Source: Andrena cerasifolii
Taxonomy: Eukaryota; Arthropoda; Insecta; Hymenoptera; Andrenidae
DNA: 64,000 bases
NCBI RefSeq assembly: GCF_050908995.1
Contig: NC_135121.1
Span: 16,864,001 to 16,928,000, forward strand
Reading direction: 5' to 3'
Shown in pieces: positions 11,611 through 23,497 of the stretch (its first letter is position 1; every line of letters starts with the position of its first letter). Made by a program: the position numbers and the translations under genes. The notes under the pieces are model-generated. The model searched no databases and was not told the origin of the DNA. It was given only the letters and a program-made list of their open reading frames with translations.

Positions 11611-13508
11611 CAGGTGACCAATTTTTTTACAATGAAAAGGAGGACGAAAAAAATTCAGAAAAAAGTACAACGTTAATAAATGAAACATTTTATTAATTCA
11701 AAGAAAAATATATTAATTATGCTTACATCCCTTTTAATTATTTAATTAAACGAGTATTTTACCAATGAATGAATATTTTTTGTCAATATATCATTTTCTA
11801 ATAATATATTGGACATTTCGGAGCAAGAAATATCCTTCGTATTGAATTTTATGGTAAGTGCTGCAGCTAGAGTATCAACATTCAATCTTGATTTCTCACT
11901 TGTCCAAAAATCATTACTAATTGAAAAAATTCCAGGGCAGCACAACGTAAATTCAAGAAGAGTAACTAAATTTGCATATGGAATTTTTTTTTTTAAATGG
12001 TTAAATATTTCCACCCATCTTTTATCAATTTCAACATGTTGATTTTCCCATTGTTCTAATTTATCAGAATTTAAATATACATTCAGTCTTCTAATTTCTT
12101 CAAACAGACAATTGTCGTCGATTTTAATATCAGGCATTTTTTTCGATAAAAACTCAACACAATTTTCAATATCTGCCCAATTTACTGGCGATGAAGTCAA
12201 AAAACACCATTGAAAACTGTTGCTTCCTGTGATATTTGTTTCAGGCCATTCTCCGACATATTGGAAACATGTTTGGTGAAAATTCTGCACTTCTTTGGTA
12301 AACTTTTTCGTTATGCCCGGATTTGATTCCTCTAAGTTTGACAATTTTCTTTTTATTATTAAAGGAATAAATTTTTCATTCAAATCGTGATTTATATTGA
12401 AGGATAAAATCGTTCAAAATAAGACTAACTTCTGTTTTGTGGAAAATAAATGCCTGTTTATGTACAAAATACATTAATATCTCCGATAATTCATAATTGA
12501 AAAAAGATTCCAGAATTTTTGGACATTTGTTTAAACTTAAATAATATGAACGGAGAGGCTCAAATAATTGTAAAACACGCTCTATAGCAGGTGTTAGAGC
12601 GAGCCAACTAACTTTTGAATATCAATGGATTCTAAATTTAAAATTTTTACTTGAATGCCCTTAGTAACATTATAATACCTTAATAGTATTGGATACAATT
12701 TGGTTTCATTATGATTTGATGCATCAGATTAGTATTTTGCACATCTGATGTATCTAATGATTGCTTATGTGCGTTGGTGTTCAAGTGTTTCGTTATAGCT
12801 GCTCTGCCTCCAACTGCAATACAAAAATTCTCCTCTGCAAATATTGGAGAAAACAATGGTGTCTCTCTTTGATACGAGGAATGGAAACTCCTTTTTCAAT
12901 TGATCGTTGAAATGGCATTTCCTCTTTCTTGATTTTTTCATCCCTTAAATGAAATTAAAAATTAAAAATAAAATATATAGCTACACGAACGATGCAAGCA
13001 CATTATGAATGAATAAAATTAATAATTAAAACTAAAACTTTAATAACAAAAGCGATAATACTATACTAAATCTATATTTAAATTATTTTACACTTGTGTT
13101 TTAAACAGGGTTGTATAAAATTCAATTAATGAATTAATAAAACCTGAATTGTACTTACCTGAGTATAATATTCACTGAGAAAGAAATAATTTCGTATTTC
13201 CGTTAGAAGTAAACACGAAGTATAATATAGAAATAAAGTAAACAAAGTGAAGTGCGCAATGGTGCGAGACAAGTGCGAGACACGTGAAGCTCTCCTATGC
13301 CCTGCGCATGCGTTTCATAATCGCGTCTTTCCGAACTGTACCGTCACATGACGCGTAACAGTTCGGCGCGGCATCTCTGAATACAGAGATTAACAGATTA
13401 GTTTTAAAATATCGAAAAGTAGGACAGGTAGGAGGACAGTTTTCGAGGAAGAACGGAACCTACAAAAGAAGGAGTGTCCTCCCTAAAGGAGGACGATTGG
13501 TCACCTAA
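11611..13508 (-). mobile_element. hAT-like DNA transposon, about 1.9 kb, degraded
   Basis: The ends are CAGGTGACCAAT on the left and ATTGGTCACCTAA on the right. Flanking 8-mers GTATTATT (11603-11610) and ATATTATT (13509-13516) match at 7 of 8 bases, as expected for a hAT 8-bp target duplication. A broken hAT transposase lies inside on the minus strand. The element lies within the larger inverted-repeat element at 11405-14277. Confidence 0.7.
11742..12960 (-). pseudogene. hAT-family transposase remnant
   Basis: The minus-strand ORF at 11742-12383 (213 codons) ends with a hAT C-terminal dimerisation-like segment. Key residues are LLEFTLCCPG, then FSISNDFWTSEKSRLNVDT about ten residues later, close to the CxPxxSxxxERxFS...KRSRL layout but degenerate. 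Upstream on the same strand (about 12390-12610) the coding trace continues with WLALTPAIERVLQLFEPLR in a different phase, so there is at least one frameshift near 12385 and there are further breaks. The N-terminal BED finger region is not visible. It is probably dead. Confidence 0.65.
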
Positions 13509-13636
13509 ATATTATTGAAAACATCTAATTGAAAACAGAAAACCTTACGTCTCTACTTCATGCGTCACTTAGGCTTGAAAATCTGTTCTAGAAAAATTGA
13601 TACCTTGACAATTATACTTAATTCATTTAACTTTTA

Positions 13637-13697
13637 TATATATATATATATATTACACGCAATTCTTCCAGCACATATATATATATATATATATATA
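13637..13697. repeat. Two (TA)n microsatellites
   Basis: Alternating TA runs lie at about 13637-13653 and 13676-13697, separated by about 22 bp of unique sequence. Confidence 0.85.
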
Positions 13698-14277
13698 CGG
13701 TTTTCGGTAAGCTGAAAAGTGGGGGTTGTCCTGAGTTTAACGGTCGTTATGGGATTAGGCATATAGATCAAGGTTCAAGGATAAGTAATAAGGAACGGAT
13801 AAGGTCATAGAAGAAAGAATTTAGGATGCTTACTATTACTATCTGGAACACTAACGCGTTGACTAATACTTTATATACAGAAATAGATTTAAATGACGTT
13901 GGTATACAACAATATATACATATATGTATATATATATGTGTGGTGTGTTTCCACAGAGTCGACGATGTTTCCCATTCGGGACGGGAAACAGGTATACATG
14001 CACTAGACACTCGGGCGATGTTGCTTACCGTCCACTTAAATACAGTTTTTCGGGAACATGTGGCCAACAGTATCTCTAGAATACATGTATCCGGCGACTG
14101 TAGCCCGGTCTATTCGTACCTCCTTAACCTTTAAAGGACGAGTCGCCAGACACAAGTCACCGGACACAAGTCACCGGATAAAACTCGCCGGATACAAGTC
14201 GGCTATCCCACCGACTCGCCAGCGACTCCAGCGACAAAGTTGCCGGCGACCGTTGCCCGGTCTACACGAGCCTTTAC

Positions 14278-15928
14278 GCGCGAGCAGCGAAACGCGAGCC
14301 GCCCAGCCCGTTCGTACGGCCCTGCTTTTCGACAAACTCGGCACTGTCGCCGACCGATAATTCGAGCCGCCGCAAACTCCGGCGTCTGTTCGCGACGCGC
14401 TGCGAAGTTGGCGGGCCACGACGGGGATCTGCCCGTTTATCCAGGCAAACACGACCGGCGAGGAAAAAAACATTATCCCGCGCGCGGAAACGGTCCTCGC
14501 GTACGTGAGATCCGACACGTGTGCCGCTTTATCCCACCACTTCCTCGCGATCGATCACAGCGTATGTATCAGAAAACCGTTGCAATTCCCCGCGATCACC
14601 GCGCTCGCGTCACTCCCCGTGTCCGTCCACGGAAACTTCCAGATTCGTCAGCCTGGCTCGCAGCGCTGATTTATCGACCCGACTTACCGATCGCGTCCAG
14701 CCCGGCGCTCGCGACTCTCCCTGTTTTGCGGACCGAATCGCATCCTCGCCGGGAAGGAAGGACAGGGACAAAAGAAACGGAGATATCAGTCGCGTGAAAC
14801 AAAAGCCGTCGATGGAGAATAATCGCGTCGCGTATCTAGGGAGCCGTTATTTACCGTCGCCCGGCGATAAGTAATTGCGAATGCGCCAAAAGTGATCGAT
14901 CGTCGCACGGTCGCCCGCTTTAAATCGTACGGGACGTCGCCGTTCTTCGGTGCGCGAATTCGTATACGTTTTAATCTCCCGATAGCCGAGTTAACCGGCA
15001 CGTAACGTCGCTGCCGTTTCGCCGTACTTATGATAAAGCCTCGCTTTATCTGTCCCTCCCCACCGCCGTTGTCTCGTTTAACCTTCGTTCCAGCGACCGA
15101 GAAAGTGACATCGTTAACCTCAAACGTGATGACAAACACCGAGCGGCAATTATCGCGCACGCATCCCGCCGCTTAACGACTCGCGTTCAATTCCCTACTC
15201 CGTACCACTCTTTCTCGTTCTTTTTTCTCCGCTGGCCGGCCCTCGTTCTGTACGTAACGACGCGCGACACGACAACGACGGCGCGGTGGGGGCAGAGGGG
15301 GGACCGAATCGCCGGGTCTCTCAAGTTTCGCGAAAGTTGCGCCGCAGAGACGCTTAACGAGAACATAACCTTGTTAAGCGACTGGATCGACGTTCGCCGC
15401 GACACGACGATACGATAATCTTGTCCCGTTATTGCGTAATTGCATTAACGCTTTTGCGCGCATTCAATTTCACTCGGGCGTGCAAGTGTTTGGTTGTGCG
15501 GAGCGAGACAGACGCGGATTATAACGCGGGGAAATAGTAGAATATCGACCATGCTGTGGGGACGTTCCTCGATTCGAGTCGAATCCCACTCGCTCCCATA
15601 GACTTACATGTTTGGCGTTTACTGATGTTCGTTACTACAAATCCTCGCGCATTTTTATGTACAACCTTCGTCGCCGAACGAAAAATCGTTAGGAGACGCG
15701 GTAGGTGGTCCACAAACTGGATCGATCTTGGTATCGTCGCGGCAAAAGGTTAGCAATTATTGCGCAGTGTTGATTAAGCATACGCATATGAGTAAATTAG
15801 TCACTACAAGCCGATGAAGATCGTGAATTCGCTAGCTATATAGATCGAGGCAGTAAGACTCGTCGACAGAGGCTGTCCACAGCTCCCCCACTTTAAATCT
15901 TCGTTCATTCGTCGATGGAATTCGGGAG
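14278..15928. other. CpG-rich spacer, no gene seen
   Basis: GC-rich sequence with overlapping ORFs of up to 185 codons of Arg/Pro/Ser-rich composition. No homology, splice-site chain or RNA gene was recognised. Confidence 0.5.
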
Positions 15929-16862
15929 ATAGTCCAGTGAAATGACGCAAATTTGCCCAATCTACGTAATAATTCACACCAAGCTAAATTTTGGTATGGG
16001 CATTTAGTTGGTCGTTTTAAACAATATGCCAAAAGACCCCATCGATCTGACCGCCGCTAAACATTTTATAGAGGGTTGCAAAAATAATTGTTTTTCGCGA
16101 ATATCTCGTTATCTAGCAGTTTTGCGACAAAAATAGTTATTATACAATTTATAGCCTAGGAAATTCTCTATAAAAAAGGTGGTATGGGTTTTTTTGTAGG
16201 AGTAATGAGAACGTCAGCACGACGGTACTCTACCTCCGAGGTGGTGTGGAAATTAGTGTATTATTTCTCACAAGCGAAGATCCTCACCTTGTAAATTTAA
16301 AAAATTATAAAATTGCTGCCCAAATTCACTGTAAGGTGGTGAAATTGACCCCTGAAAATCAGTTTTTTTTTTATTTTTGTTATAACTTGCGAACCGTAAG
16401 AACTGTAAGAACTATAAATTACCAGTTCGCGAATAATAATACAAAATAAAAAAAATTCAGGGGTCAATTGCACCTTCTTAAAGCGAATTTGAACAGCAAA
16501 CGAAATTACGTTGTACTCAAGTTGTACTTCCCCTACATATTTACAGAGTTTCATAATTCTGTGAATTTCAGAATTCGGGATCTTCCCTTGTCAAATGTAT
16601 GGGGGTTGAAACTTGGTAACCCGACATACATGAAAATGGTTACTCCTACGAAAAAAACTCATAGGACCTTTTTTGTAGAGAATTTCCTAAGCTATAAATT
16701 GTGTAATAACTGTTTTTGTCGCGAAACTGCTAGATAACGAGATATTCGCGAAAAAACAGTTTCTTCCAACATATTGTTTAAAACGACCAAACAAAGGCCC
16801 ATACCAAAATCCAGCTCGGTGGGATTTATTCCGAAGACGGATCCTGATTTCACTGGACTAAG
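15929..16862. mobile_element. Fold-back element, about 930 bp, with a second palindrome in its centre
   Basis: TAGTCCAGTGAAAT near 15930 pairs with ATTTCACTGGACTA near 16848. GGTCGTTTTAAACAATAT pairs with its complement near 16775-16793. CGCGAATATCTCGTTATCTAGCAGTTT (about 16097-16123) pairs with 16724-16750. Around 16258-16640 an inner inverted repeat with TTGACCCCTGAA on one side and TTCAGGGGTCAATTG on the other is centred near 16400. No transposase. Confidence 0.75.
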
Positions 16863-19012
16863 AAGCGAGTGAGAGGTGAGATACCCGCTGCATACGAGCC
16901 CAGACTTCAGCAGATTTATTTTCCCACGCTTCTTTTCGAGCCGATACTTAGTTCCCGAAGCTCGCGACTTGTTTACGTTAACGGCAGACCGACTCCGAGC
17001 GTTTCGCCGTCTCTATTCCGCTGACCACGCGCGCACGTGTACCAGTGGAAGCGAAATACGGAAGTGGGGCAAATCATCCAGCCGTGAAGGTAAACAAGTT
17101 TCGAGCGCCGGCACAAGGACGCTGCGAAGAGGAAAAAAGAAACACGCGGGAAAATAAGGAGCCCAGCTTCCCCGAGCGAGTCGTACGGAGCGTAATGCCA
17201 CCTCTCATTCAGTTTCTAGTAATCCCATTGAGCAGTGCACAAAACACTGAAATAGGACACCGTGTACGCTTCGACGAGTTCTCATGTCCTCGGCCTTTCC
17301 CCGCCGCATTTGCATCGGAGAATTATCGCGTCCGAGTCGAATCGTAAAAGTCGCAAACAGTAAACGGCCAGGCGCAACTCGATCGCCATCGAGTTTGCGG
17401 AACTCCAGTGAGAACTCGCGTCTTCCAAAGCGCCGTTCCCTCGTGCCCCGCATATCCTCGCGCGTTTCGAGGGACGCGAAGATCAATGAAGGCTGGGGCG
17501 TACGTCGTGAAATTTCTTTCGGGCGATCGCCGAGCAGAGCGGGGCCGTCGACTCCCGCAAGACACGCGTTTGCCAGCTTGAAATCGACGGCGTAAAGTTG
17601 ACGCTTACGGGTGCTGTCCGTGCGCGGCGCGCGCGTCGCAGCGCTCACGCATCGCGGAGGGCGGCGCTCTGTGACGTCACGCTGCCACGGCTACGCGCTT
17701 AACGAGGCGTCGGTGACGTTACTCCCATAAACCCGGGTGCACGGCCACCCGACCGTGCCCCACCATACGAGCCAGAACCATCCCAGTGAACCGTTTCGAC
17801 GGCGATTCCGAACTCCTTCCCGAACTCTTTAATCCGCTCGAGGAACGAAGTCGTGAGCGTAAAAACTTTTATCGCGGGGCACTCGCGCGCCTTCCGTTCC
17901 TCGTGTCTCGAGCCGGTTCTTTCTCTTCTCTCCTTCGAAATTTCCACGGTCATCGACAGTCGGTACTCCCTTCCTGGCGGGCGCTTGAGTCGTTCAGCGA
18001 TTAACGCGACGGTTAATGGTTCGGGATTTAAGAGTTCGAGGCTCTCCATTGAGCTCGGTTTTATCGAAAAAGCGGTGGTTCGGGTCGCGACCTTGCGAGG
18101 AACGATTGACCCCGAGCCCGGAGAAGAAGAAGGTCGGGGAGCCGAGGAACTTCTCCCGACATTCGGTACTTGCTACAGTGTTAGTCGCCACTAGCGGAGT
18201 GCGCTGAACTTGCCACGTCGCGTAATTATCCGAACTCATGGACGGCGCAGTTACACCTGTACCCCGGGGCGCGCAATAATCTCGCAGACCCGGGCGAAGT
18301 TTACCGGATAAAGAACTGGCGCGCTGCCCCCTTACTGATAACGATTACCGATGCAACACGGGGGATGGACGAAACAAAGAGGTTTATTGTGAAATCAGTG
18401 GCGCGGAATGCCTTCCACCGGTGCACTTACCTGAAATTGATGGCGCCCGTTCGATTTGGTACATAGAAAGGCAGTTAAAGGGGTGGGGGGAGGGGGGGAG
18501 GGGGGGAGGGGGGTGGATGCGCAGGAGAGAGGGGTGGAGACGACCAAGGAAGGAGCGAGCGTTCGCAGGATCGACGAGTAATCGAATTAAGGGTGCTCGA
18601 GGTGACTAACTCTCGAGGACGTCGGTAAGGAACGCTTCGCTCGTTGAAAACGATCCTCCGTGTATTATATATCGTGCTCGCGGGCGGGCAGACAATCCGA
18701 ATGTTTGCGCGCTCGACTCGGGGCTCGGGGTCTTGACGGAGGTGGCGGGTGACCCGGAATCGCGAAATTTTTTAAGTGTAATGTGTACGTAGTAGATTCT
18801 GTAATTGTAAAGATAGCTTTAAGGGGTGTAGTAGTTTTTTTTGCACGGAAAATTAAGCAGTCTTTATTAATTTTTTTTCTATCTGAAACTGAAAAGTTGT
18901 TTGTTGCAAATGAAAGATCACTGTTTGAAGATGTTAATAGAATTTTTAATTTAAAAAGGCACCCTCGCGGAGTGAGTAGAATTGCGGTGCCACGAATTCC
19001 GCCTTCTGTGCT
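16863..19012. other. CpG-rich spacer, no gene supported
   Basis: Several ORFs of 80-147 codons lie on both strands with Arg/Ser/Pro-rich translations. None is recognisable. A GTAAGTG donor-like site read on the minus strand at about 18420-18428 could mark a non-coding 5' exon, but nothing corroborates it. A very G-rich tract lies at 18480-18517. Confidence 0.45.
18480..18517 (+). other. G-quadruplex-prone tract
   Basis: The plus strand has five or more G runs of 4-7 nt separated by single A or T bases over about 38 nt. This fits the canonical four-run G-quadruplex pattern. No gene context is evident. Confidence 0.7.
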
Positions 19013-19273
19013 TACAGTCGGGGACAAAAGTAAGGGGACAGCTAGTGGATATGGTTATCAATGAAGTTTAGTCAAACTAGTACTATTGTTACAAACTTAC
19101 ATTTATGTATTATATATGCTTATGATACATACATTATTTAGTTAATCATTGAAATTAATATTTACATTTCTGTAGAAGTAAATTGCGTATAATGAATAGG
19201 TCAGCAATTTGCAGAGGGACAAAAGTAAGTGGACATATAATAAAATACGTAATAAATAAAATACATAATAAAA

Positions 19274-19890
19274 TTAATACTTGGTATTGCCGGTTTTTGC
19301 TTGAATTATTGCTTCCAAACGGCGTAGATTACTGTTTATTAAATTTTCAATATAATCTTTACTAATATGTTGGAATGCTGACTGTAAACTTTTGAAGAAA
19401 TCGATCGTATTATTTCGCTTATCCAGTGGAACTTTCGCGTGCAGTAAACTCCATAAGTTCGCTATAGGATTCAAGTCGGTCATTCAAGCAATTTAATATT
19501 GGAATCCCCGAAAAATTTCTCACTTTTCGTGACAGTGTGTTTGGGGACATTGTCCTGTTGGGAAACAAATCCTTCATCGCGACTCATTTTCAATACTGCT
19601 CCTTCTAAATTTTCATTTAGTGTATCTAAATACTTATCTGTATTTGTGATTCCGTCAAATTGTGCTAACATTCCAATCCCATGCCAAAAACACCCCCACA
19701 TCATCAGTGATAAGTCATCAAATTAATCCGTTGATGTAATAAACGGTTTACTATACGTTTCATTTATTTTCCTCCAGACTTGCGGCTTAATTTTTAGTTG
19801 CCGCAACTCAAAATTACTTTCATTACTTCATATTATATTTTTGCAGATTGATTGTGGCACATTCTCATATTTTTTAGCAAAAACTAAAGC
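19274..19890 (-). pseudogene. Tc1-like transposase fragment (left copy)
   Basis: The minus strand encodes the C-terminal half of a Tc1-type DDE transposase in pieces. A degraded WSDESKF-like segment lies in the centre (about 19770-19830). MMWGCFWHG follows (19480-19704), and the catalytic-type motif QQDNVPKHT keeps its Asp. The DLNPIANLWS block (19274-19483) has Ala where the family's third acidic residue (Glu in DLNPIENLW) is expected. There are frameshifts between blocks. The N-terminal DNA-binding region is missing, so it is inactive. Confidence 0.8.
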
Positions 19891-19911
19891 TATCGGGTTA
19901 ATTTCGCAACG

Positions 19912-20325
19912 GATCATTGACGATGTGGGGGTGCATTTCTTGGCATGGGCTTGGTACGTTAGCACAAATTGACGGAATCGCGAATGCAGATAAGTTTATT
20001 GATACACTAAACGAAAATTTAGAAGAGGCAGTATTAAAAATGGGCCTCCACGAAGGATTTGATGTCCAACAGGACAATGGTCCCAAACGCACTGCCACGA
20101 AAAGTGAGAAATTTTTGAGGATCCCAATATTAAATTGCTTGAATGGGCGACACGGAGCCCCAATTTGAATCCTATAGAGAACTTATGGAGTTTACTGCAC
20201 ACGAAAGTTCTATTGGATAAGCGAAATAATAAGATCGATTTCTTCAAAAGTTTGCATTCAGCAATCCAAAATGTTAGTAAAAATTATATTGAATATTTAA
20301 TAAACAGTATTCCACGACGTTTGTA
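19912..20325 (+). pseudogene. Tc1-like transposase fragment (right copy)
   Basis: The plus strand starts abruptly at MWGCISWHGLG (19917 on). It continues through QQDNGPKRT and, after a frameshift near 20130, SPNLNPIENLWSLLH. This copy keeps the Glu that the left copy has lost. It lacks everything N-terminal to the MWGC motif, so it is shorter than the left copy. It cannot encode a complete transposase. Confidence 0.8.
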
Positions 20326-20716
20326 AGCAGTAATTCAAAGAAAAATCGGCAATACCAAGTATTAATTTTATTATGTATTTTATTTATTAAGTATTTTCTT
20401 ATGTGTCCACTTTCTTTTGTCCCTCTGCAATTTGCTGACCTATTCATTATACAAAATTTACTTCTACAGAAATGCAAATATTAATTTAAATTATTGACTA
20501 AATAATGTGTATATATATATGTATCTGAAACATAAAAGAAACAAATCAAGGCATTAAAATTTATTACATTTTTTTTCTTATATTCAATTATTGACTAATT
20601 GTAAGTAATGTATATATAATACATAAATGTAAGTTTATAACAATGGTACTACTTTGACTAAATTTCATTGATAAACATTTCCACTAGCTGTCCCCTTACT
20701 TTTGTCCCCGACTGTA

Positions 20717-21873
20717 TCTGAAACATAAAAAAAGCAAATCAAGGCATTAAAATTTATTACATTTCGTTGCCGTTGACCGAGCTGATTCTTAAATTTCGCA
20801 TTTGCAACAAAATAGCTGGCTGTCAAACGGTAGGTATCGATTTACGACACTGAAACTGTTCGCTTAAGGACAATTAGCGGCAATCAAGGCCGCGAGTTTC
20901 TCGACCCTGGTCTCCGACGGCCGCGAAGAGGGGCCGATGATTTTTCGGCGGGGACTTCCGACAAAGAAACGCTCCTCCACCTCGGTCGCCCCCCATCGGG
21001 GGCCTTGCCGCTCGGGGAGCTCATCGCGTGCATCGTCGCCATCATCTTCGACGTATACATAATTTCGCTCGGTCGCTCCCTAATCGACCCCTGCCTCCCT
21101 CTTTTTCTCCCCCTCGCGGAGGCTCGTTTCCCTTCGTCGTTCGTCCCCCTGTTCTCTCGCATCAGGTGCGTCACGAAGCTCTCCCAGTGCCCGGAGGCAT
21201 CGATTTCGTCGTCCACGTTGCAACCTGGCCGCCGCTATCCGTTTCCCTCGTCCAGTCTCCTCTCGTCGGGGCCTCTCCTCTCCTCTTGTTTCTTCTCCTC
21301 CCCAAGACAGGCGGGTAATTTCGGAGCAGGTTGCAGGATGGTCTATCCGGTCGAGTCGTTCGGTCTTTCACTCGCGGGAGACGCGTCCTAGCCCCTTTAC
21401 ACCTAGAAGGCCCTACGGATACACGTAGGGCTGAGGTAGAGGAAGCTCGAGGAACCGTGGGGGGGTTCGCCGGCGATGGTTCCTAGGGATGGTGGACGAA
21501 GGATGGACCGAGGGAGGAGAGAGCCAGGGCGACCAAGAGGGCGGGAGGAGGAGGGTGGAAGGTTCGTGGAAGGTGGCAGCAGAGGGTGTAGAATGGGTCG
21601 TCGACGAGCAGAGGGTTGGGGGAGGGTGGTCGGTCGTGAAGGGTGGCGGACGGGTGGAGAGAGCGAGGCGAGGGTGGGACGTCGGGGGGGACGCCTAGCT
21701 GGAAACGCGTCGGTTCGCCGGCACACTAAGTATAGGCGTCCTCGCGACGCCGGCCGTCAATATACCACCCCTAACTAACCCCCCGGGGGGTCCGTGGGTG
21801 TTACTGGCTGGTAGGAAGCGAGACCGAGGGACGATGGAACGGGACGCGGGAGCGTTGGCGCGAGAGACGGTTA
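20717..21873. other. Spacer with purine-rich tract, no gene seen
   Basis: 21060-21330 is CT-rich and 21480-21700 is GA/GGA-rich. Long ORFs in both tracts reflect strand-asymmetric simple sequence. No homology recognised. Confidence 0.5.
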
Positions 21874-23497
21874 AGGTCTGCGCACACATATCCGTTCCGT
21901 GTCAGTTCCGTATCCGTTCCGTGCCCGTGCGATGTCCCTAATTTCACTGACAACTGTGTAGAAGCCCTGCTCCGGCTCGGTCAGTCCCGATTCAGCTGTT
22001 TCTGCAAGCCTGCTGTACAGTTCTTTCAGTCAGCAGGTGACAAAAGTACTCGTACACCCTTCAAAACAGAATAACAATTTTAAAATTGGTTCAAACGGCG
22101 TGATTTTTTTTTTAGAAGGTAGAAGTATTAGGTTCCTAAGTAGGTGGCGTGTTTCATCGTTTTGAAAAAAATCGCAATTGGTCGGAATAGCGAAGAAAAT
22201 AATGAAGGTCGCTTTTTCCACTTTTTTCCTGTACCTGTAATGAAAATTTAAAAATACCTTAAGTAGGTAGATTTAAGTTAGTTTTACTCCAATGCTGGTA
22301 CACAGTAAAACATCTGGTTTCCTGTAAATGGATGTTTTCCTAGACATCAGCAATCCTCTGCTAATTATTAAAGTAAAAGTACATTTTAATCTATACAATC
22401 TCATCCACACGCTTCCCTTTTCATGTCTAATGCTGTTTATGGGATGAAGCCAATGCTTCCTCTTCGCTCGTTTTTTACTACATCTTTTGTGTAAAATCCA
22501 AATAGATAACGCTTCAGTCTCATTCATTCCTTCAGAAAAATATTTGGTCCAAAAATGTGTGGGGCACGCGAAGATATTTTTTGTTGGCGAACAAACGATC
22601 GACACCTAAGTATCGCGATACGTGTTTCGCCCCGCGTCGTGTGAAAGAGTCCGCTCGTTTCCAAGTTTCATCTGTCGACTTCAGACAAAAAGTATCGTGC
22701 GGCCGACGTTTGCGGGGTAGACAAAATCAGTATCGCGATACGAGAATCGTCGTGTGAACGGTTCCTATGGAAGCTATAATGATCAATGGAAAATCGGTTT
22801 GCATCAAACGCGTATCGCGATACCTGTATCGCCGTGTGAAAAAGCTCTAAAGTTTGCGCGTCCTGTTGAAACGCACATCGAGCTCCATTTCCCTAACACC
22901 CAGCATTCATGCATCCGATAATACCCTATACCTATACCGCGCAAAATTCAAATACAAAACTCTTTTCATTACAATCATTAATAACGATCAGAATTATATC
23001 ATGTTCGGTATAATTTTCATTGCAAAAACTCCAGCAATCCATTGGTGGCATTCGTACGGAGATCTAATATTAATTATAGAAATTCCCATTTACATTACTG
23101 AGTGGCCTATTGCTGTCCTTGTCTTTATGACTCTAGGGTCTAGGACCCCCGAAGCGCGTGGTGCGAGAGCTTCTACCCGAGAACCTTTCACGGTCAGAAA
23201 AAAGGTCGTCCTTTTCACCTTTCCGTGATTTCAGTACTCCGTCAGTCGAAATACTCAAATATCGTTGGCAAGCAAATTTTAGTTTCACTGAACGGATAGG
23301 GGTTCTACACTGACATCTACTGACAGCCTTGACACGGACAAGTGCGCGCTGCTCCGTTGTAAAGCACGCAAACGATATTTTTTTAACACTGATCCTCAGG
23401 CCCGGAACTGACGGGTACGGAGAGGCCGTCAAAACAAGCAACCGGTACCTTTTACGACCACGGTACTGACACGGAACGGATATGTGTGCGCAGACCT
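21874..23497. mobile_element. PIF/Harbinger DNA transposon, 1,624 bp, degraded inside
   Basis: It is flanked by perfect TTA duplications (21871-21873 and 23498-23500). The terminal inverted repeats start AGGTCTGCGCACACATATCC and match perfectly over 31 bp. It contains a minus-strand HARBI1-like remnant. The left 370 bp, in inverse orientation, correspond to the MITE at 3462-3861. Three TATCGCGATAC palindromes (about 22612, 22732, 22815), each near a CGTGTGAA motif, suggest a further insertion in the middle. Confidence 0.9.
22273..22605 (-). pseudogene. HARBI1-like (PIF/Harbinger nuclease) N-terminal remnant
   Basis: The 110-codon minus-strand ORF contains KKRAKRKHWLHPINSIRHEK, which resembles the basic/aromatic RRRYWVHPI-type N-terminus of HARBI1-like nucleases. 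A shifted trace of the FRMSxxTFDxLL segment follows (LLMSRKTS then DVLLCTSIG). The DDE catalytic core is absent. It matches the superfamily predicted independently from the TTA duplication and the termini. Confidence 0.65.

Larger units (their letters stand above)
11405..14277. mobile_element. GC-rich inverted-repeat element, split by a hAT insertion
   Basis: The left end (11408-11480) and right end (14200-14277) are inverted copies carrying CAACTTTGTCGCCAGCGACT and its complement, with GGCTCGTATAGAGCGGGC facing a CCCGGTCTACACGAGCC end. The subterminal regions hold several copies of a CGCCGGATACAAGTCG-type motif. TTA lies just outside both ends. Without the hAT insert it would be about 1 kb. 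The superfamily is undetermined. Confidence 0.6.
19015..20714. mobile_element. Palindromic Tc1/mariner-like element, 1.7 kb
   Basis: It is flanked by TA at 19013-19014 and 20715-20716. The ends are perfect 34-bp inverted repeats starting CAGTCGGGGACAAAAGTAAG. The arms stay complementary for several hundred bases. It contains two opposed Tc1-like transposase fragments, one on each strand, both reading outwards with their C-termini towards the ends. The right arm has an extra insertion near 20510-20580. Part of that insertion is directly repeated just outside the element at 20716-20765. Confidence 0.9.

Noticed and set aside
17699..18049. 116-codon minus-strand ORF with a fairly protein-like composition
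   Set aside because: No recognisable domain, open reading on the other strand too, and no splice signals in phase. Not enough to call.
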